DNA of 38,436 nucleotides, taken from positions 1 to 38,436 of the forward strand of contig CAITEH010000022.1 of NCBI GenBank assembly GCA_903891415.1, written 5' to 3'. The DNA is from Candidatus Firestoneibacteriota bacterium (lineage in GTDB: Bacteria > Oederibacteriota > D2-FULL-39-29). This document shows, in pieces, positions 1-7,549 of this stretch. Under the pieces are notes generated by a model. The model saw only the letters and a program-made list of their open reading frames with translations, was not told where the DNA came from and made no database searches. The position numbers were made by a program, and so were the translations under genes. Each line of letters opens with the position of its first letter. Position 1 is the first letter of the stretch.

Positions 1-342
1 GCTTGTACCGTGCTGGGAGAGCACTCCTGCTATTTCGTCAAAAAATTGCCGGACCGAGAATTCTTTGTTGATCGCGTACTCATAAATGATCAGCCGCCCT
101 TCTAAAATATGCAGGGAAATGTCCATCCCCATTGATTCGGCATAGATCACAAAATCCCGGGGAAGTCCGGGGGTCACCAACAGGCAGGATTTTCCTTCTT
201 TAAGCCCCTGTAATAAAAATTGCAAAACAAAGCTTGTTTTCCCTGTACCGGATTCTCCCATAAAAAGGTATGTTCCGCTATTGTAAATCTTGCCTAGATT
301 TTCACTGATCAGGTCAATACCGCTTTCACATTTACCGAACAT
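1..342 (-). CDS. KaiC/RAD55-like P-loop ATPase, 3' end outside window
   Basis: The first 114 residues of a RecA-superfamily ATPase are visible; the rest lies beyond the left edge. The start ATG (342-340) follows an excellent ribosome binding site, AAGGAGG, a few bases upstream. The N-terminus reads as a KaiC-type domain: a 'GID' segment near residue 8, a glycine-rich lead-in, Walker A GESGTGKT at residues 29-36, then the 'LLQGL' helix and a beta strand 'CLLVT'. Proteins of this family bind and hydrolyse ATP in signalling, archaellum-like, DNA-repair or circadian roles. Nothing here narrows that down, and without the C-terminus it is unclear whether there are one or two ATPase domains. It is the last gene of the leftward run and has about 400 bases of non-coding DNA in front. 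Confidence 0.85.
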   Translation of the reverse strand, partial: MFGKCESGIDLISENLGKIYNSGTYLFMGESGTGKTSFVLQFLLQGLKEGKSCLLVTPGLPRDFVIYAESMGMDISLHILEGRLIIYEYAINKEFSVRQFFDEIAGVLSQHGTS

Positions 343-379
343 CCTTCCTCCTTAAATACATAAACAGTACTTTTAAAAC

Positions 380-444
380 TTGACATAAAACTTACATTTT
401 TTGCAATTTTCACTCTTTTTATGTATTTTTCATTTTTATGTCAA
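380..444. repeat. 11-bp perfect inverted repeat, 43-base spacer
   Basis: TTGACATAAAA at 380-390 is repeated in perfect inverted form, TTTTATGTCAA, at 434-444. The right arm contains the candidate -35 box of the KaiC-like gene. The repeat could be paired operator half-sites for a looping regulator or a remnant of mobile DNA. Only the symmetry is seen directly. Confidence 0.55.
416..444 (-). promoter_or_regulatory. Possible sigma-70 promoter for the KaiC-like gene
   Basis: On the minus strand a consensus TTGACA (444-439) is followed after 17 bases by TAAAAA (421-416). The -35 is perfect but the -10 matches only four of six positions, so this is a modest call in a very AT-rich stretch. Confidence 0.35.
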
Positions 445-746
445 TAAAACGCCTGATATATATAAAATTATCACGAGTTCCTAAAGCTCTGCATGTAATT
501 TCATTGATACATGCATATTTTATACGAACTTTCTCATTATTAATTTATCACATAAAGCTATTTAAGTCAATACCAAAACTTAAACAGGGTCAAACCTTGA
601 CTTTTTCAGTATTTTAATGATTTGAAACACTTTTTTTCATTCCGGCCCGCTGTATTTTTCTGTTTTTATGATAATAGTAAATGCAATAAAGCAAAGGATA
701 ATAGAGGCAGATAGATTTTTTATTCCGGCGGGAAATGGCTGCTTAA

Positions 747-1751
747 TTATTCAGAAAAACTATTTTTTTTCAATTCATGCCAGGCTTTTTTGGGGATACC
801 AAGGGAGGTCTTAAGGCCAAAATATTTTTCTGCCTCGCCAAAAAATTCCGTCCCGTGGGAGGGATCATCATAATAGGCAAAATAAAGAAACCCAAAAACA
901 CCGTTTTCAAGCAGTTCTTTCTCTTTTTTAAAAATATCCTTTATGATATCTGCTTGTTCAACTTCCCAGCCCAGGGGATTGCCGGACTTGTAACTTGACA
1001 CCGCTAAGTATGCCCATAAAACAGGTTTTTTAAAGGTTTTTTTGAGATAGGAGGAAAATTTCAACGCGGACCCGGCAACATCCCTGTATTCAGCACCGGA
1101 AGCATCAACGGACGGATCACTTGCCGAACGCATCTCCTGAAAAGCAATAAAATCACTTTTTTGGGCGGTTTTATTCATACACCTATATAGATCGTAGTCT
1201 CCCCAATCTCCGGGACACAGTCCGGTTTTGCATAAAGGAGCACCTTTATGCAGAATATCAATTGCTGCTCCGGCAAGGTCATCCCATTCTTCCCACCCGG
1301 TGACCGGGGTTTCTTTGTTTGCGGGGACATTATTAAATTCCGGTTCTAAAACAACCAAAACTTCGGAACCTATATCGAGCAAGGGAACAAGCTTTTCTTT
1401 TAGGTCCTTATACCACTCTTTTAATTTTGCTCTGTTATTTCTTTCGAGATATTCTTTGCTTATAAGGTCGCCAAAGGTGTAGTAGATCAAGACAGGGGTG
1501 TAGCCGCTATTACGGATCTTTATCAGCATCTCTTTGTTTACCCAGGAGGACCAGCCCGGGGTCAGCCAAACAGCCGCGTATTTAAACTTTAAGCCGTCCT
1601 TTTTTGCCTCTTCAAATACAATTACTTCCCTGCCGTTCACCGTTTGATCATAGCGGTCACCTATTCCGAGCTTCAAATGACTGCCGGAGCAGGCAGCGCC
1701 ATTAAGGAAAAGAAGAACGGAAAGAATTATCAGAGCTGCGGCCTTTTTCAT
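747..1751 (-). CDS. Exported lipoprotein-like TIM-barrel glycoside hydrolase candidate
   Basis: A 334-residue exported protein. The N-terminus MKKAAALIILSVLLFL is a typical signal sequence ending near Cys21, with a loose lipobox (GAAC), so lipid anchoring is likely but not certain. The body alternates strands and helices like a (beta/alpha)8 barrel. A strand 'VLVVLEPEFNN' carries Glu136 and Glu138 where glycosidases of this fold place the acid, and the C-terminal 'GFLYFAYYD' resembles the last barrel strand. The closest role I can suggest is an endo-acting polysaccharide hydrolase. It is the last gene of an operon with the deacetylase-like gene, whose TGA it touches. A TTG codon at 1757 that overlaps that stop could also be the start and would add two residues. 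The specific family is not recognised. Confidence 0.75.
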   Translation of the reverse strand: MKKAAALIILSVLLFLNGAACSGSHLKLGIGDRYDQTVNGREVIVFEEAKKDGLKFKYAAVWLTPGWSSWVNKEMLIKIRNSGYTPVLIYYTFGDLISKEYLERNNRAKLKEWYKDLKEKLVPLLDIGSEVLVVLEPEFNNVPANKETPVTGWEEWDDLAGAAIDILHKGAPLCKTGLCPGDWGDYDLYRCMNKTAQKSDFIAFQEMRSASDPSVDASGAEYRDVAGSALKFSSYLKKTFKKPVLWAYLAVSSYKSGNPLGWEVEQADIIKDIFKKEKELLENGVFGFLYFAYYDDPSHGTEFFGEAEKYFGLKTSLGIPKKAWHELKKNSFSE

Positions 1752-1753
1752 TT

Positions 1754-3646
1754 TCAATTATACTCAATATCAAATATTAAATTATCATCGACCCTTAAGT
1801 TCTGAATATCAAAAATTACCCTTCCGTCTTTCCCGTAAGCAAACGGAACGGCAATACCCAGTTTTTCGGAATAGGCTTTTACCAGTTTTTTGGACGGCGG
1901 TAAAATTACATTTATTTTCATAGTATCCACTTTTTTCAGGGAATTATTGACCACTTTAACGGTCGTGCGGCGGGGAGACATCTGGCTGCTCGAAAAATCC
2001 ACACCCAAAGACCACTTTACCCACCAATCATTGACTTCAGAAAAAGTGGCGATCCAGACATCCTTCCCTTTCACATAATCTATAAATTTACCGATGACAT
2101 CAATATAATCATCATCTGCCATTAATTGGGTGTGAAAAGAATAATAGAAAAGCCCTCCCACCTTGTAGACATTGTCAAAATCCTGTTTGAGAACTTCCAG
2201 CATTTCAACCTTATCCTGCATTTTATACCGCTCAAGAATATCAAAATCATCATTACTTGTTTTCGGGAACTTAACAATATATTTAAGATTTTTCCCTATA
2301 CTTAGACCCCGGGTTTTCTTGACCTGTATGACCTCCGGGCTTGTCTGTTTGGTATCATCTCCGGCCATGTAATCATAGTTCAAATTAAATAAGGCCTGAA
2401 GGGTGTTTTTATCATAAAGAGCTTCCGGTGGGCGGAAGCCCCTTAATTTCTTTCCGGTCAGCTTCTCCAGGATCTCTCTTCCGCTTCTTAATCTTTCCTG
2501 TTGTACCTCCAAAGACTGGCCCTGGTACACGTCAAGCCCGTGGAGTCCGATCTCAAAATTTTCATGTTTATAAATATCATTAAACACCTTATAGTATTGA
2601 GCCGCCATTTCGGGCACGCAGAAAAAAGTGCAGGGGACCTTTTTACTGGTAAAGAGCGTTACTGCATTCGCGGCATTTTCAAACCTGTCTTCGGTATCCT
2701 CCGCAAAAAGCACCACGGCTTTTTCCCCTTTGGGCCAGCGGTCTTTATAGATTATCGGCCAAAAATTGACATAATTAAATATATTGTTAAGTAAATTTTG
2801 AAGGACTTTTTGATCTTCAATATTTCCCGCTACGGCCCCCATAGTAAAGCCCAGCCAGACAAAACGCGCTCCAAGATATTTACCGTGAACAATTCCGGCT
2901 TCTCCGGGAGACAATTTATTGCGATAAAGAACAGGGGTCGGCTCCCAGTACGCATCTATGTCTATGCGGGGTTCGACAATATTGGCGGATACCGGCCTGT
3001 TATAGGTATTAATTTCCAGCCTGAAACCGGGCACAATATTTGAGGACATGATACTGGTGCCGTCAAGAATAAGGCCGGAGACCAGGCCTTTTTCGCCTTC
3101 ATCTTTTACTTCCTTAAAAGAAAAACCGCCGATAATTTCACTTAGAAAAGAGGTTTCCCGCCATTTGCCGTTTTCGTCGCGGGAACCGGTAAACCCGTCA
3201 AGGATCAGGCCTTTTTTTTCATCCGAAGCGAATTCTTTTATTTTCTGGATCTCCCGGTCGGAAAGGCAGATCGCAAAAGGCAGGATCAACGTGTCGTAGC
3301 CGCTCAGGTCCTTGCTTATAAAATCGTCCTGAGAAATAAGTTCATACGCCACGTTTTTTTGTTTTAAAAAATTACTCCACATAATTGAAAGCGGCTCGGA
3401 CGTACTCTTTTCAAAAAATTTTGCCGTGGCGGTCCCTTCCAGAATAATGATCTTTTTTTCCAGGTTTGCGGGGGAAGCAGCGCCTGAGGAACTAGAAAAT
3501 ATATTAAGGAATTCTCCGACTGTCCCATAATAGCTTTCCCTGATAACCCTGCTGTAAAAGAAAAAAGAAGCGATAAGGAGTATGGCCATGACTACTACGA
3601 CAGAAATAATTTCGAAAATATTCCGATTATCTTTCTTCGCTTCCAT
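1754..3646 (-). CDS. Membrane-anchored protein with Rossmann/GATase-like and NodB deacetylase-like domains
   Basis: This is a 630-residue protein. One transmembrane helix (about residues 12-31) is followed by a low-complexity Ser/Ala linker. A domain at about 65-295 has the feel of the GATase-1/beta-galactosidase-trimerisation fold ('GYDTLILPFAICLSD'). A NodB polysaccharide-deacetylase-like domain spans about 300-540, and a small beta domain ends the chain. The NodB motifs are recognisable but altered. Motif 1 is FAEDTED (Glu316-Asp317 where Asp-Asp is usual). Motif 2 keeps His369 but has Val at the second His position. Motif 3 is RPP at 405-407, and a late His505 is present. It probably faces the periplasm and acts on, or merely binds, an exopolysaccharide. 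It overlaps the upstream small membrane gene by 20 bases and touches the hydrolase gene downstream. The start has AGGA just ahead. Confidence 0.8.
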   Translation of the reverse strand: MEAKKDNRNIFEIISVVVVMAILLIASFFFYSRVIRESYYGTVGEFLNIFSSSSGAASPANLEKKIIILEGTATAKFFEKSTSEPLSIMWSNFLKQKNVAYELISQDDFISKDLSGYDTLILPFAICLSDREIQKIKEFASDEKKGLILDGFTGSRDENGKWRETSFLSEIIGGFSFKEVKDEGEKGLVSGLILDGTSIMSSNIVPGFRLEINTYNRPVSANIVEPRIDIDAYWEPTPVLYRNKLSPGEAGIVHGKYLGARFVWLGFTMGAVAGNIEDQKVLQNLLNNIFNYVNFWPIIYKDRWPKGEKAVVLFAEDTEDRFENAANAVTLFTSKKVPCTFFCVPEMAAQYYKVFNDIYKHENFEIGLHGLDVYQGQSLEVQQERLRSGREILEKLTGKKLRGFRPPEALYDKNTLQALFNLNYDYMAGDDTKQTSPEVIQVKKTRGLSIGKNLKYIVKFPKTSNDDFDILERYKMQDKVEMLEVLKQDFDNVYKVGGLFYYSFHTQLMADDDYIDVIGKFIDYVKGKDVWIATFSEVNDWWVKWSLGVDFSSSQMSPRRTTVKVVNNSLKKVDTMKINVILPPSKKLVKAYSEKLGIAVPFAYGKDGRVIFDIQNLRVDDNLIFDIEYN

Positions 3647-3926
3647 TTTTCCTGTTCTCCTCTTTTTTATAAGGATCGTAGAGTTTCAGTATTTTCGGCA
3701 GGCCGGAATAATCTATTTGTCTGATATTATTATTATCTTCAAAAACATAGTTCTTGACCGTATCGTCAGATTTTACTATTACCGTGGATACTTTCTCGTT
3801 CTCATCCTGAATTTTCCTTCTTTTGTTCCTGCTTATAATATAGACCGCAATGGCAAAAATGATCGTGACAACTGTCGCGATCAATATCGCTGTAGATACA
3901 AGCACAATTATGTTATAAGTTCTCAT
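3627..3926 (-). CDS. Small single-pass membrane protein
   Basis: A 99-residue protein with one strongly hydrophobic helix at about residues 6-32 (MRTYNIIVLV...IAVYII). A basic RNKRRK stop-transfer and a charged soluble tail of about 65 residues follow. The start is well supported by GGAGG eight bases upstream. It is the first gene of the operon with the deacetylase-like and hydrolase genes and overlaps the former by 20 bases. No family is recognised. A scaffold or anchor for the two neighbouring enzymes is a reasonable guess from position only. Confidence 0.75.
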   Translation of the reverse strand: MRTYNIIVLVSTAILIATVVTIIFAIAVYIISRNKRRKIQDENEKVSTVIVKSDDTVKNYVFEDNNNIRQIDYSGLPKILKLYDPYKKEENRKNGSEER

Positions 3927-4028
3927 CTTTTGTTCCTCCCGGGCCTATTATCCCGCCTTTTATTACGCTTTAGAGCTTAAAAATGCGGCATTTAAGAAAA
4001 TACAGGCTTTTTGCCGTATTATAGTTGA

Positions 4029-4057
4029 ATTATAACCCTCTTCCTTTACAAAGTCAA
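4029..4057 (-). promoter_or_regulatory. Sigma-70 promoter of the membrane protein-deacetylase-hydrolase operon
   Basis: Minus strand TTGACT (4057-4052), 17-base spacer, TATAAT (4034-4029). Predicted transcription start is near 4022, leaving a leader of about 95 bases. That leader contains an imperfect hairpin around 3976-3995 (CTTAAA/TTTAAG arms). Confidence 0.8.
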
Positions 4058-4155
4058 CTTCATAAATCTTCCCTTTAATTCAGGGTTGCTTCTTTCTTTC
4101 CCCGGGAATAGGTACTCCAGGGCACACCGTTTATCCGGTCCCGGCGGTAAAGGTT

Positions 4156-4578
4156 TTATTTCTTTTTCTTCTTTCTCCCCGTCTTTCTGTCAAGCTGCTT
4201 TTGAGCGTCCAGCAGATTTGCACGGCTTTTTCTGACAAAACGTTTCAGCTGGTCCTCAAAATCCCTGTTTTCCTCTATAACAACTCCGGCTCTGCCAAAG
4301 GCTCCGGAGGGAAGCACTTTTTCTCCCGGCCGGAATTCCGTATCCATTGCAAGTTTTTTTACCGACAGGGAGATTTTACCTTCTAGACTTACCCCGATAA
4401 CCTGCACCTTTACCTGTTCTCCTTCACTTAAGAGGTTCTTCATATTTTTCGTCAGCCCGCAATTCATTTCGGAAATATGCAGCAGGCCGCTTTTTCCCCC
4501 CGGAAGGCTTACAAAAGCCCCATAGGGTAGAACCTTCTCAACAAAACCGGTAAGAATATCGCCGTTTTTAATATCCAT
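4156..4578 (-). CDS. S1 RNA-binding domain protein
   Basis: A 140-residue protein. An S1 domain fills residues 1 to about 75: 'GDILTGFVEKVLPYGAFVSL', 'GLLHISEM', 'GEQVKVQVIGV', 'GKISLSVKK'. The C-terminal extension is basic and ends in KKKKK. This layout is like the YabR/GSP13 group of small S1 proteins, which associate with RNA or ribosomes. I chose the ATG at 4578 rather than the ATG at 4596: the latter lies inside the stem of the intrinsic terminator just upstream, and the S1 fold begins right after the later ATG. The ribosome binding site is weak (AGG only). It has no clear promoter of its own, so expression may depend on read-through of that terminator. Confidence 0.85.
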   Translation of the reverse strand: MDIKNGDILTGFVEKVLPYGAFVSLPGGKSGLLHISEMNCGLTKNMKNLLSEGEQVKVQVIGVSLEGKISLSVKKLAMDTEFRPGEKVLPSGAFGRAGVVIEENRDFEDQLKRFVRKSRANLLDAQKQLDRKTGRKKKKK

Positions 4579-4585
4579 AGGACCT

Positions 4586-4620
4586 AAAAAAAGCATGAGC
4601 GGAGTTTCCCCCGCTCATGC
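4586..4620 (-). terminator. Intrinsic terminator after the corrinoid protein gene
   Basis: Perfect 10-bp stem GCATGAGCGG (4620-4611 on the minus strand) with CCGCTCATGC (4602-4593), eight-base loop, followed on the minus strand by seven T residues (4592-4586). It lies 22 bases after the corrinoid gene's stop codon. Confidence 0.92.
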
Positions 4621-4641
4621 GATATTGTAAACCAAAAATAT

Positions 4642-5268
4642 TTACTTTAATAATTGTTTTGCTTTATCCACAGCGCTTGCCGCATCCGGCGCATAGCCCT
4701 GCGCTCCGATCTCGTCGGCATAAGACTGTGTAAGCGGCGCTCCGCCGATCATGACTTTGGCGGTTATACCTGCTTTCTTAAATTCTTCTATCGCGCCTTT
4801 CATTGCCACCATGGTGGTCGTCAATAAAGCGGACATGGCAATTACCGAAGCTTTGCTTTCTTTGACCGCGTTGATAAATTTCTCGGGCGCGGCATCTATA
4901 CCAACATCCACGACCTTGAAACCTGCGCCTTCAAGCATCATACCGACAAGATTTTTGCCGATGTCATGCAGGTCGCCTTTTACGGTACCCAGTACTACAA
5001 CACCAAGCGGCTGCACGCCTGCGTTTGCCAAAAGCGGCTTCATGATCTCCATTCCTGATTTCATGGCCCTGGCCGCTATGAGCACTTCAGGAACATATAC
5101 TTCATTTTTCTTAAATCTTTCACCTATATAACCCATACCGCCTATCAGGCCTTTTTGTAAAATATCGTTTAACGGCACTTTTTCGCTTATTGCCTTAGCA
5201 ACAAGTTCCTTCACCTTCGGTGCCTGCCCTTTTATTACGGCATCCGCAATTTCTTTCATATCGACCAT
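4642..5268 (-). CDS. Methyltransferase cognate corrinoid protein
   Basis: A 208-residue B12-binding protein of the MtaC/MtbC/MtmC type. Residues 1 to about 85 form the helical Met-synthase 'cap' domain (GLIGGMGYIGERFKKNEVYVPEVLIAARAM). The Rossmann-like corrinoid domain follows, with the signature DLHDIGKN near residues 99-106 supplying the lower-ligand histidine, then 'SALLTTT' and 'IGGAPLT', which cradle the nucleotide tail. Such proteins carry a methyl group on cobalt between a substrate methyltransferase and a UroD-type (MtaA/MtbA-like) or THF methyltransferase. No methyltransferase is adjacent; the only UroD-fold candidate in the window is about 31 kb away. The start has GGAGG eight bases upstream. 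The gene has its own promoter and a strong terminator, so it appears to be transcribed alone. Confidence 0.93.
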   Translation of the reverse strand: MVDMKEIADAVIKGQAPKVKELVAKAISEKVPLNDILQKGLIGGMGYIGERFKKNEVYVPEVLIAARAMKSGMEIMKPLLANAGVQPLGVVVLGTVKGDLHDIGKNLVGMMLEGAGFKVVDVGIDAAPEKFINAVKESKASVIAMSALLTTTMVAMKGAIEEFKKAGITAKVMIGGAPLTQSYADEIGAQGYAPDAASAVDKAKQLLK

Positions 5269-5339
5269 TTAACTATCCTCCTTTTACTGCTTTTCGAATT
5301 TTAAGCATTATCCGAGTGTTAAATTAGCATTGATTATTA

Positions 5340-5369
5340 ATTCTACTTAAAACTACTGCCATTAGTCAA
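5340..5369 (-). promoter_or_regulatory. Sigma-70 promoter of the corrinoid protein gene
   Basis: Minus strand TTGACT (5369-5364), 18-base spacer, TAGAAT (5345-5340). The predicted leader is about 65 bases and shows no cobalamin-riboswitch-like complexity. Confidence 0.72.
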
Positions 5370-5418
5370 CCAATTTCTGTGCTGTTTAATGGGGAACGCT
5401 GCCCCCGGTCAAAAAACC

Positions 5419-6327
5419 TTACCTGTTAAAAGCTTTTACGGCCTTTACCATATCCTCAGGTAATTTTGCTTTAAATTCCATTCTTTTTCCGGTCCCGGGA
5501 TGTAAAAATGCCAGAAAAGAACAATGAAGCGCCTGCCGGTCAATAACCGTCTGAGGATCCTTGCCCCCGTAAACCGCATCTCCGACCACGGGATGGTGAA
5601 TATGCTTAAGATGCACGCGTATCTGATGCGTGCGGCCGGTTTTTATGGCCACTTCCAGCAAGGCTGTTTTTTCGAACTGCTTTATTACTTTGTACTCGGT
5701 ATAAGCATCCCGGGCCTTTTTGGTTTTTACCCCGATCTTCTTCCGGTCAGAATCGCTCCGGCCTATAGGGACATTTATGTAGCCGCTTTTATCGGCAAAA
5801 ACTCCCCAGGCAAGCGCCGTATAAAGCTTTTCCACTTCCCGGTCTTTAAACTGCCTGGAAATAAACCGGTGGGCGCGGTCATTTTTTGCCGCAACGATAG
5901 CTCCGGAGGTATCTTTATCCAGGCGGTGTACAAGCCCCGGCCGGATCTCCCCCGCGGTTTTTGAAAGTTTATTGCAGTGAAAGAGCAGGGCGTTCACCAG
6001 CGTGCCGTGCGAGACCCCGCAGGCAGGATGCACCACCATTTTTGCCGGTTTATTTACAACAATGATATCCTCATCCTCGTACAAAATATCCAGCGGAATA
6101 TTTTCAGCGATAACCCCCATGGGCACAGGCTTCGGGATAGCTATCTCGACAATATCTTTTTCTTTAAGCTTGTAGCTTCGTTTTACCTTTTTGCCGTTTA
6201 CCAGCACGCTGCCTGCATCAGCCCAGCGCCCGGTCGCGGTCCTTGAATTTCTGGTCCGCTTTGCCGCTATAACGTCAATTCTTTTATCTATTTCATCTTT
6301 TGTTATTTCAAACACCGTATTTTGCAT
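5419..6327 (-). CDS. rluD: RluA/RluD-family rRNA pseudouridine synthase
   Basis: A 302-residue protein. An N-terminal S4 RNA-binding domain (about residues 10-75, 'GSVLVNGKKVKRSYKLKEKDIVEI') is followed by the catalytic domain. The catalytic motif is HRLDKDTSG, whose Asp attacks the uridine; 'GRTHQIRVHL' and 'GDAVYGG' are also canonical. RluD modifies helix 69 of 23S rRNA; the exact target cannot be told from sequence alone, so the subgroup name is by likelihood. Its ATG overlaps the lgt stop codon (TGATG), so it is translationally coupled as the last gene of ileS-lspA-lgt-rluD. No T-tailed hairpin follows. Confidence 0.93.
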   Translation of the reverse strand: MQNTVFEITKDEIDKRIDVIAAKRTRNSRTATGRWADAGSVLVNGKKVKRSYKLKEKDIVEIAIPKPVPMGVIAENIPLDILYEDEDIIVVNKPAKMVVHPACGVSHGTLVNALLFHCNKLSKTAGEIRPGLVHRLDKDTSGAIVAAKNDRAHRFISRQFKDREVEKLYTALAWGVFADKSGYINVPIGRSDSDRKKIGVKTKKARDAYTEYKVIKQFEKTALLEVAIKTGRTHQIRVHLKHIHHPVVGDAVYGGKDPQTVIDRQALHCSFLAFLHPGTGKRMEFKAKLPEDMVKAVKAFNR

Positions 6328-7067
6328 CAGGAATTTTTGCTCCGCAGCCGTACGTACAGAAAAACAGCCAGAGCCGTGAACAACAGGCTGATAAACTGGG
6401 AAACCGATAACACCTTAAAAAGTTCCGGGCCTCTCTCATCGGCTCTTAAGAATTCTATTAAGAACCTGGCGGGGGCGTAACACAAAAGATATAAAACAAA
6501 CAGTTCGCCTTTATAGCGCGGCTTTTTTTTCATGAGAAAAATAAAAATAAGGAGTGTCGCGGCCGATTCGATAAGCTGGGTCGGCACATGGGGAAGATTA
6601 TCTCCAATATCGGGGAAAACCACTCCAAAGTATCCGCTTTTCACCCCGTAACAGCAGCCTCTGAAAAAACAGCCCAGCCGGCCCAGGGACTGGCCCAGCG
6701 CGACTCCGGGAATTAATATGTCCGCGGTTTGCAATGGATCCAGTTTGTGGCGTTTTGTGTACCAGAAATAAAATAAAAGGCCGCCTATAAGCCCGCCGTA
6801 AAAAACCAGCCCGCCTTCCCAGATCTTCCAGATCTGATCCGGATATTGCCGGTAATGCGCTGTTTCGGTAAGAATATAAAGCACGCGCGCGCCTATTATA
6901 GCTGCCAGAAAAGAATAGATGTTAAGATCCATTATTTTTCCGGTTAAAAGCCCTGCTTTTTTCGCGCGGTAACCGGAAACCATTGTAGCCGCAAGAAAAC
7001 CAAGCGCCACAAATAAGCCGTAGGAATAAAGGGTTACAGGCCCGAGTTTGAATAATTCAGGATGCAT
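6327..7067 (-). CDS. lgt: Prolipoprotein diacylglyceryl transferase
   Basis: A 246-residue polytopic inner-membrane enzyme. It moves diacylglycerol from phosphatidylglycerol to the lipobox cysteine, the first step of lipoprotein maturation. Family motifs present are 'WEGGLVFYGGLIGG', 'LGRLGCFFRGCCYG' and near the C-terminus 'ARFLIEFLRADERG', which holds the conserved Arg and Glu. The His of the GG.HGG motif in the E. coli enzyme is Tyr here. The gene overlaps the end of lspA by 11 bases, an arrangement that keeps the two lipoprotein-processing enzymes together. Confidence 0.97.
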   Translation of the reverse strand: MHPELFKLGPVTLYSYGLFVALGFLAATMVSGYRAKKAGLLTGKIMDLNIYSFLAAIIGARVLYILTETAHYRQYPDQIWKIWEGGLVFYGGLIGGLLFYFWYTKRHKLDPLQTADILIPGVALGQSLGRLGCFFRGCCYGVKSGYFGVVFPDIGDNLPHVPTQLIESAATLLIFIFLMKKKPRYKGELFVLYLLCYAPARFLIEFLRADERGPELFKVLSVSQFISLLFTALAVFLYVRLRSKNS

Positions 7068-7545
7068 TTTTTTCCTTTGAACCTCCCGCTGTTATAAAAT
7101 AGACCAGGAGAAAGCAAACACCTAGGGTTATCGCCGAATCCGCAATATTAAAAACGGCGAACTTCAGGGAAGGATTTATCCCGAGCTCAATAAAATCCCG
7201 CACCTCGCCCGAAAGGAAAATACGGTCAAGAAGATTGCTGACGGCACCCCCGGTGATCAAAGAAAACGAAAGCCGCACCAGGAAACTTTCCCTGAGTATT
7301 TTTTTATAGTAATAAAAAACAAAGATAATGAACCCGGCCCCTATCGCAAGAAAAAGAGGTATACGGAAATTGGCCGGCAGGTCCGAGAGCATGCCAAAAG
7401 CGGCGCCCTTATTACGGATATAGGTAATTTGAAAAATATCACGGATAACGGGAATAGATTCGTTCAGGAACATACGGGACTGAACAAAGTACTTTACCAG
7501 TTGATCCAGAACTACCACCCCTATGATCACAAGATTCATCCACAT
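7057..7545 (-). CDS. lspA: Signal peptidase II (lipoprotein signal peptidase)
   Basis: A 162-residue protein with four membrane segments, the usual size. It is an aspartyl protease that cleaves diacylated prolipoproteins after Lgt acts. The two catalytic Asp residues sit in 'GGAVSNLLDR' and 'FNIADSAI'. The N-terminal 'DQLVKYFV' and 'NKGAAFGML' motifs are also canonical. The gene begins four bases after the ileS stop, and no clear ribosome binding site is present, so translation is probably coupled to ileS. A second Met two codons downstream is an equally possible start. Confidence 0.97.
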   Translation of the reverse strand: MWMNLVIIGVVVLDQLVKYFVQSRMFLNESIPVIRDIFQITYIRNKGAAFGMLSDLPANFRIPLFLAIGAGFIIFVFYYYKKILRESFLVRLSFSLITGGAVSNLLDRIFLSGEVRDFIELGINPSLKFAVFNIADSAITLGVCFLLVYFITAGGSKEKNAS

Positions 7546-7549
7546 AACT

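Larger units (their letters stand above)
343..746. other. 404-base AT-rich intergenic region
   Basis: No convincing reading frame, tRNA or riboswitch is seen. It contains the leader and possible promoter of the KaiC-like gene, a widely spaced inverted repeat (380-444), a 7-bp hairpin GCATGTA/TACATGC (491-514), and a small palindrome GTCAA-ACC-TTGAC (589-601). I see no T-tailed hairpin after the lipoprotein-like gene that ends at 747, so read-through into the KaiC-like gene is possible. Confidence 0.6.

Noticed and set aside
4579-4596. Upstream start for the S1-domain protein
   Set aside because: The ATG at 4596 is inside the terminator stem, and the added residues MLFLGP are not part of the S1 fold.
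5269-5369. Cobalamin riboswitch before the corrinoid gene
   Set aside because: The leader of about 65 bases is too short and lacks the B12-box pattern.
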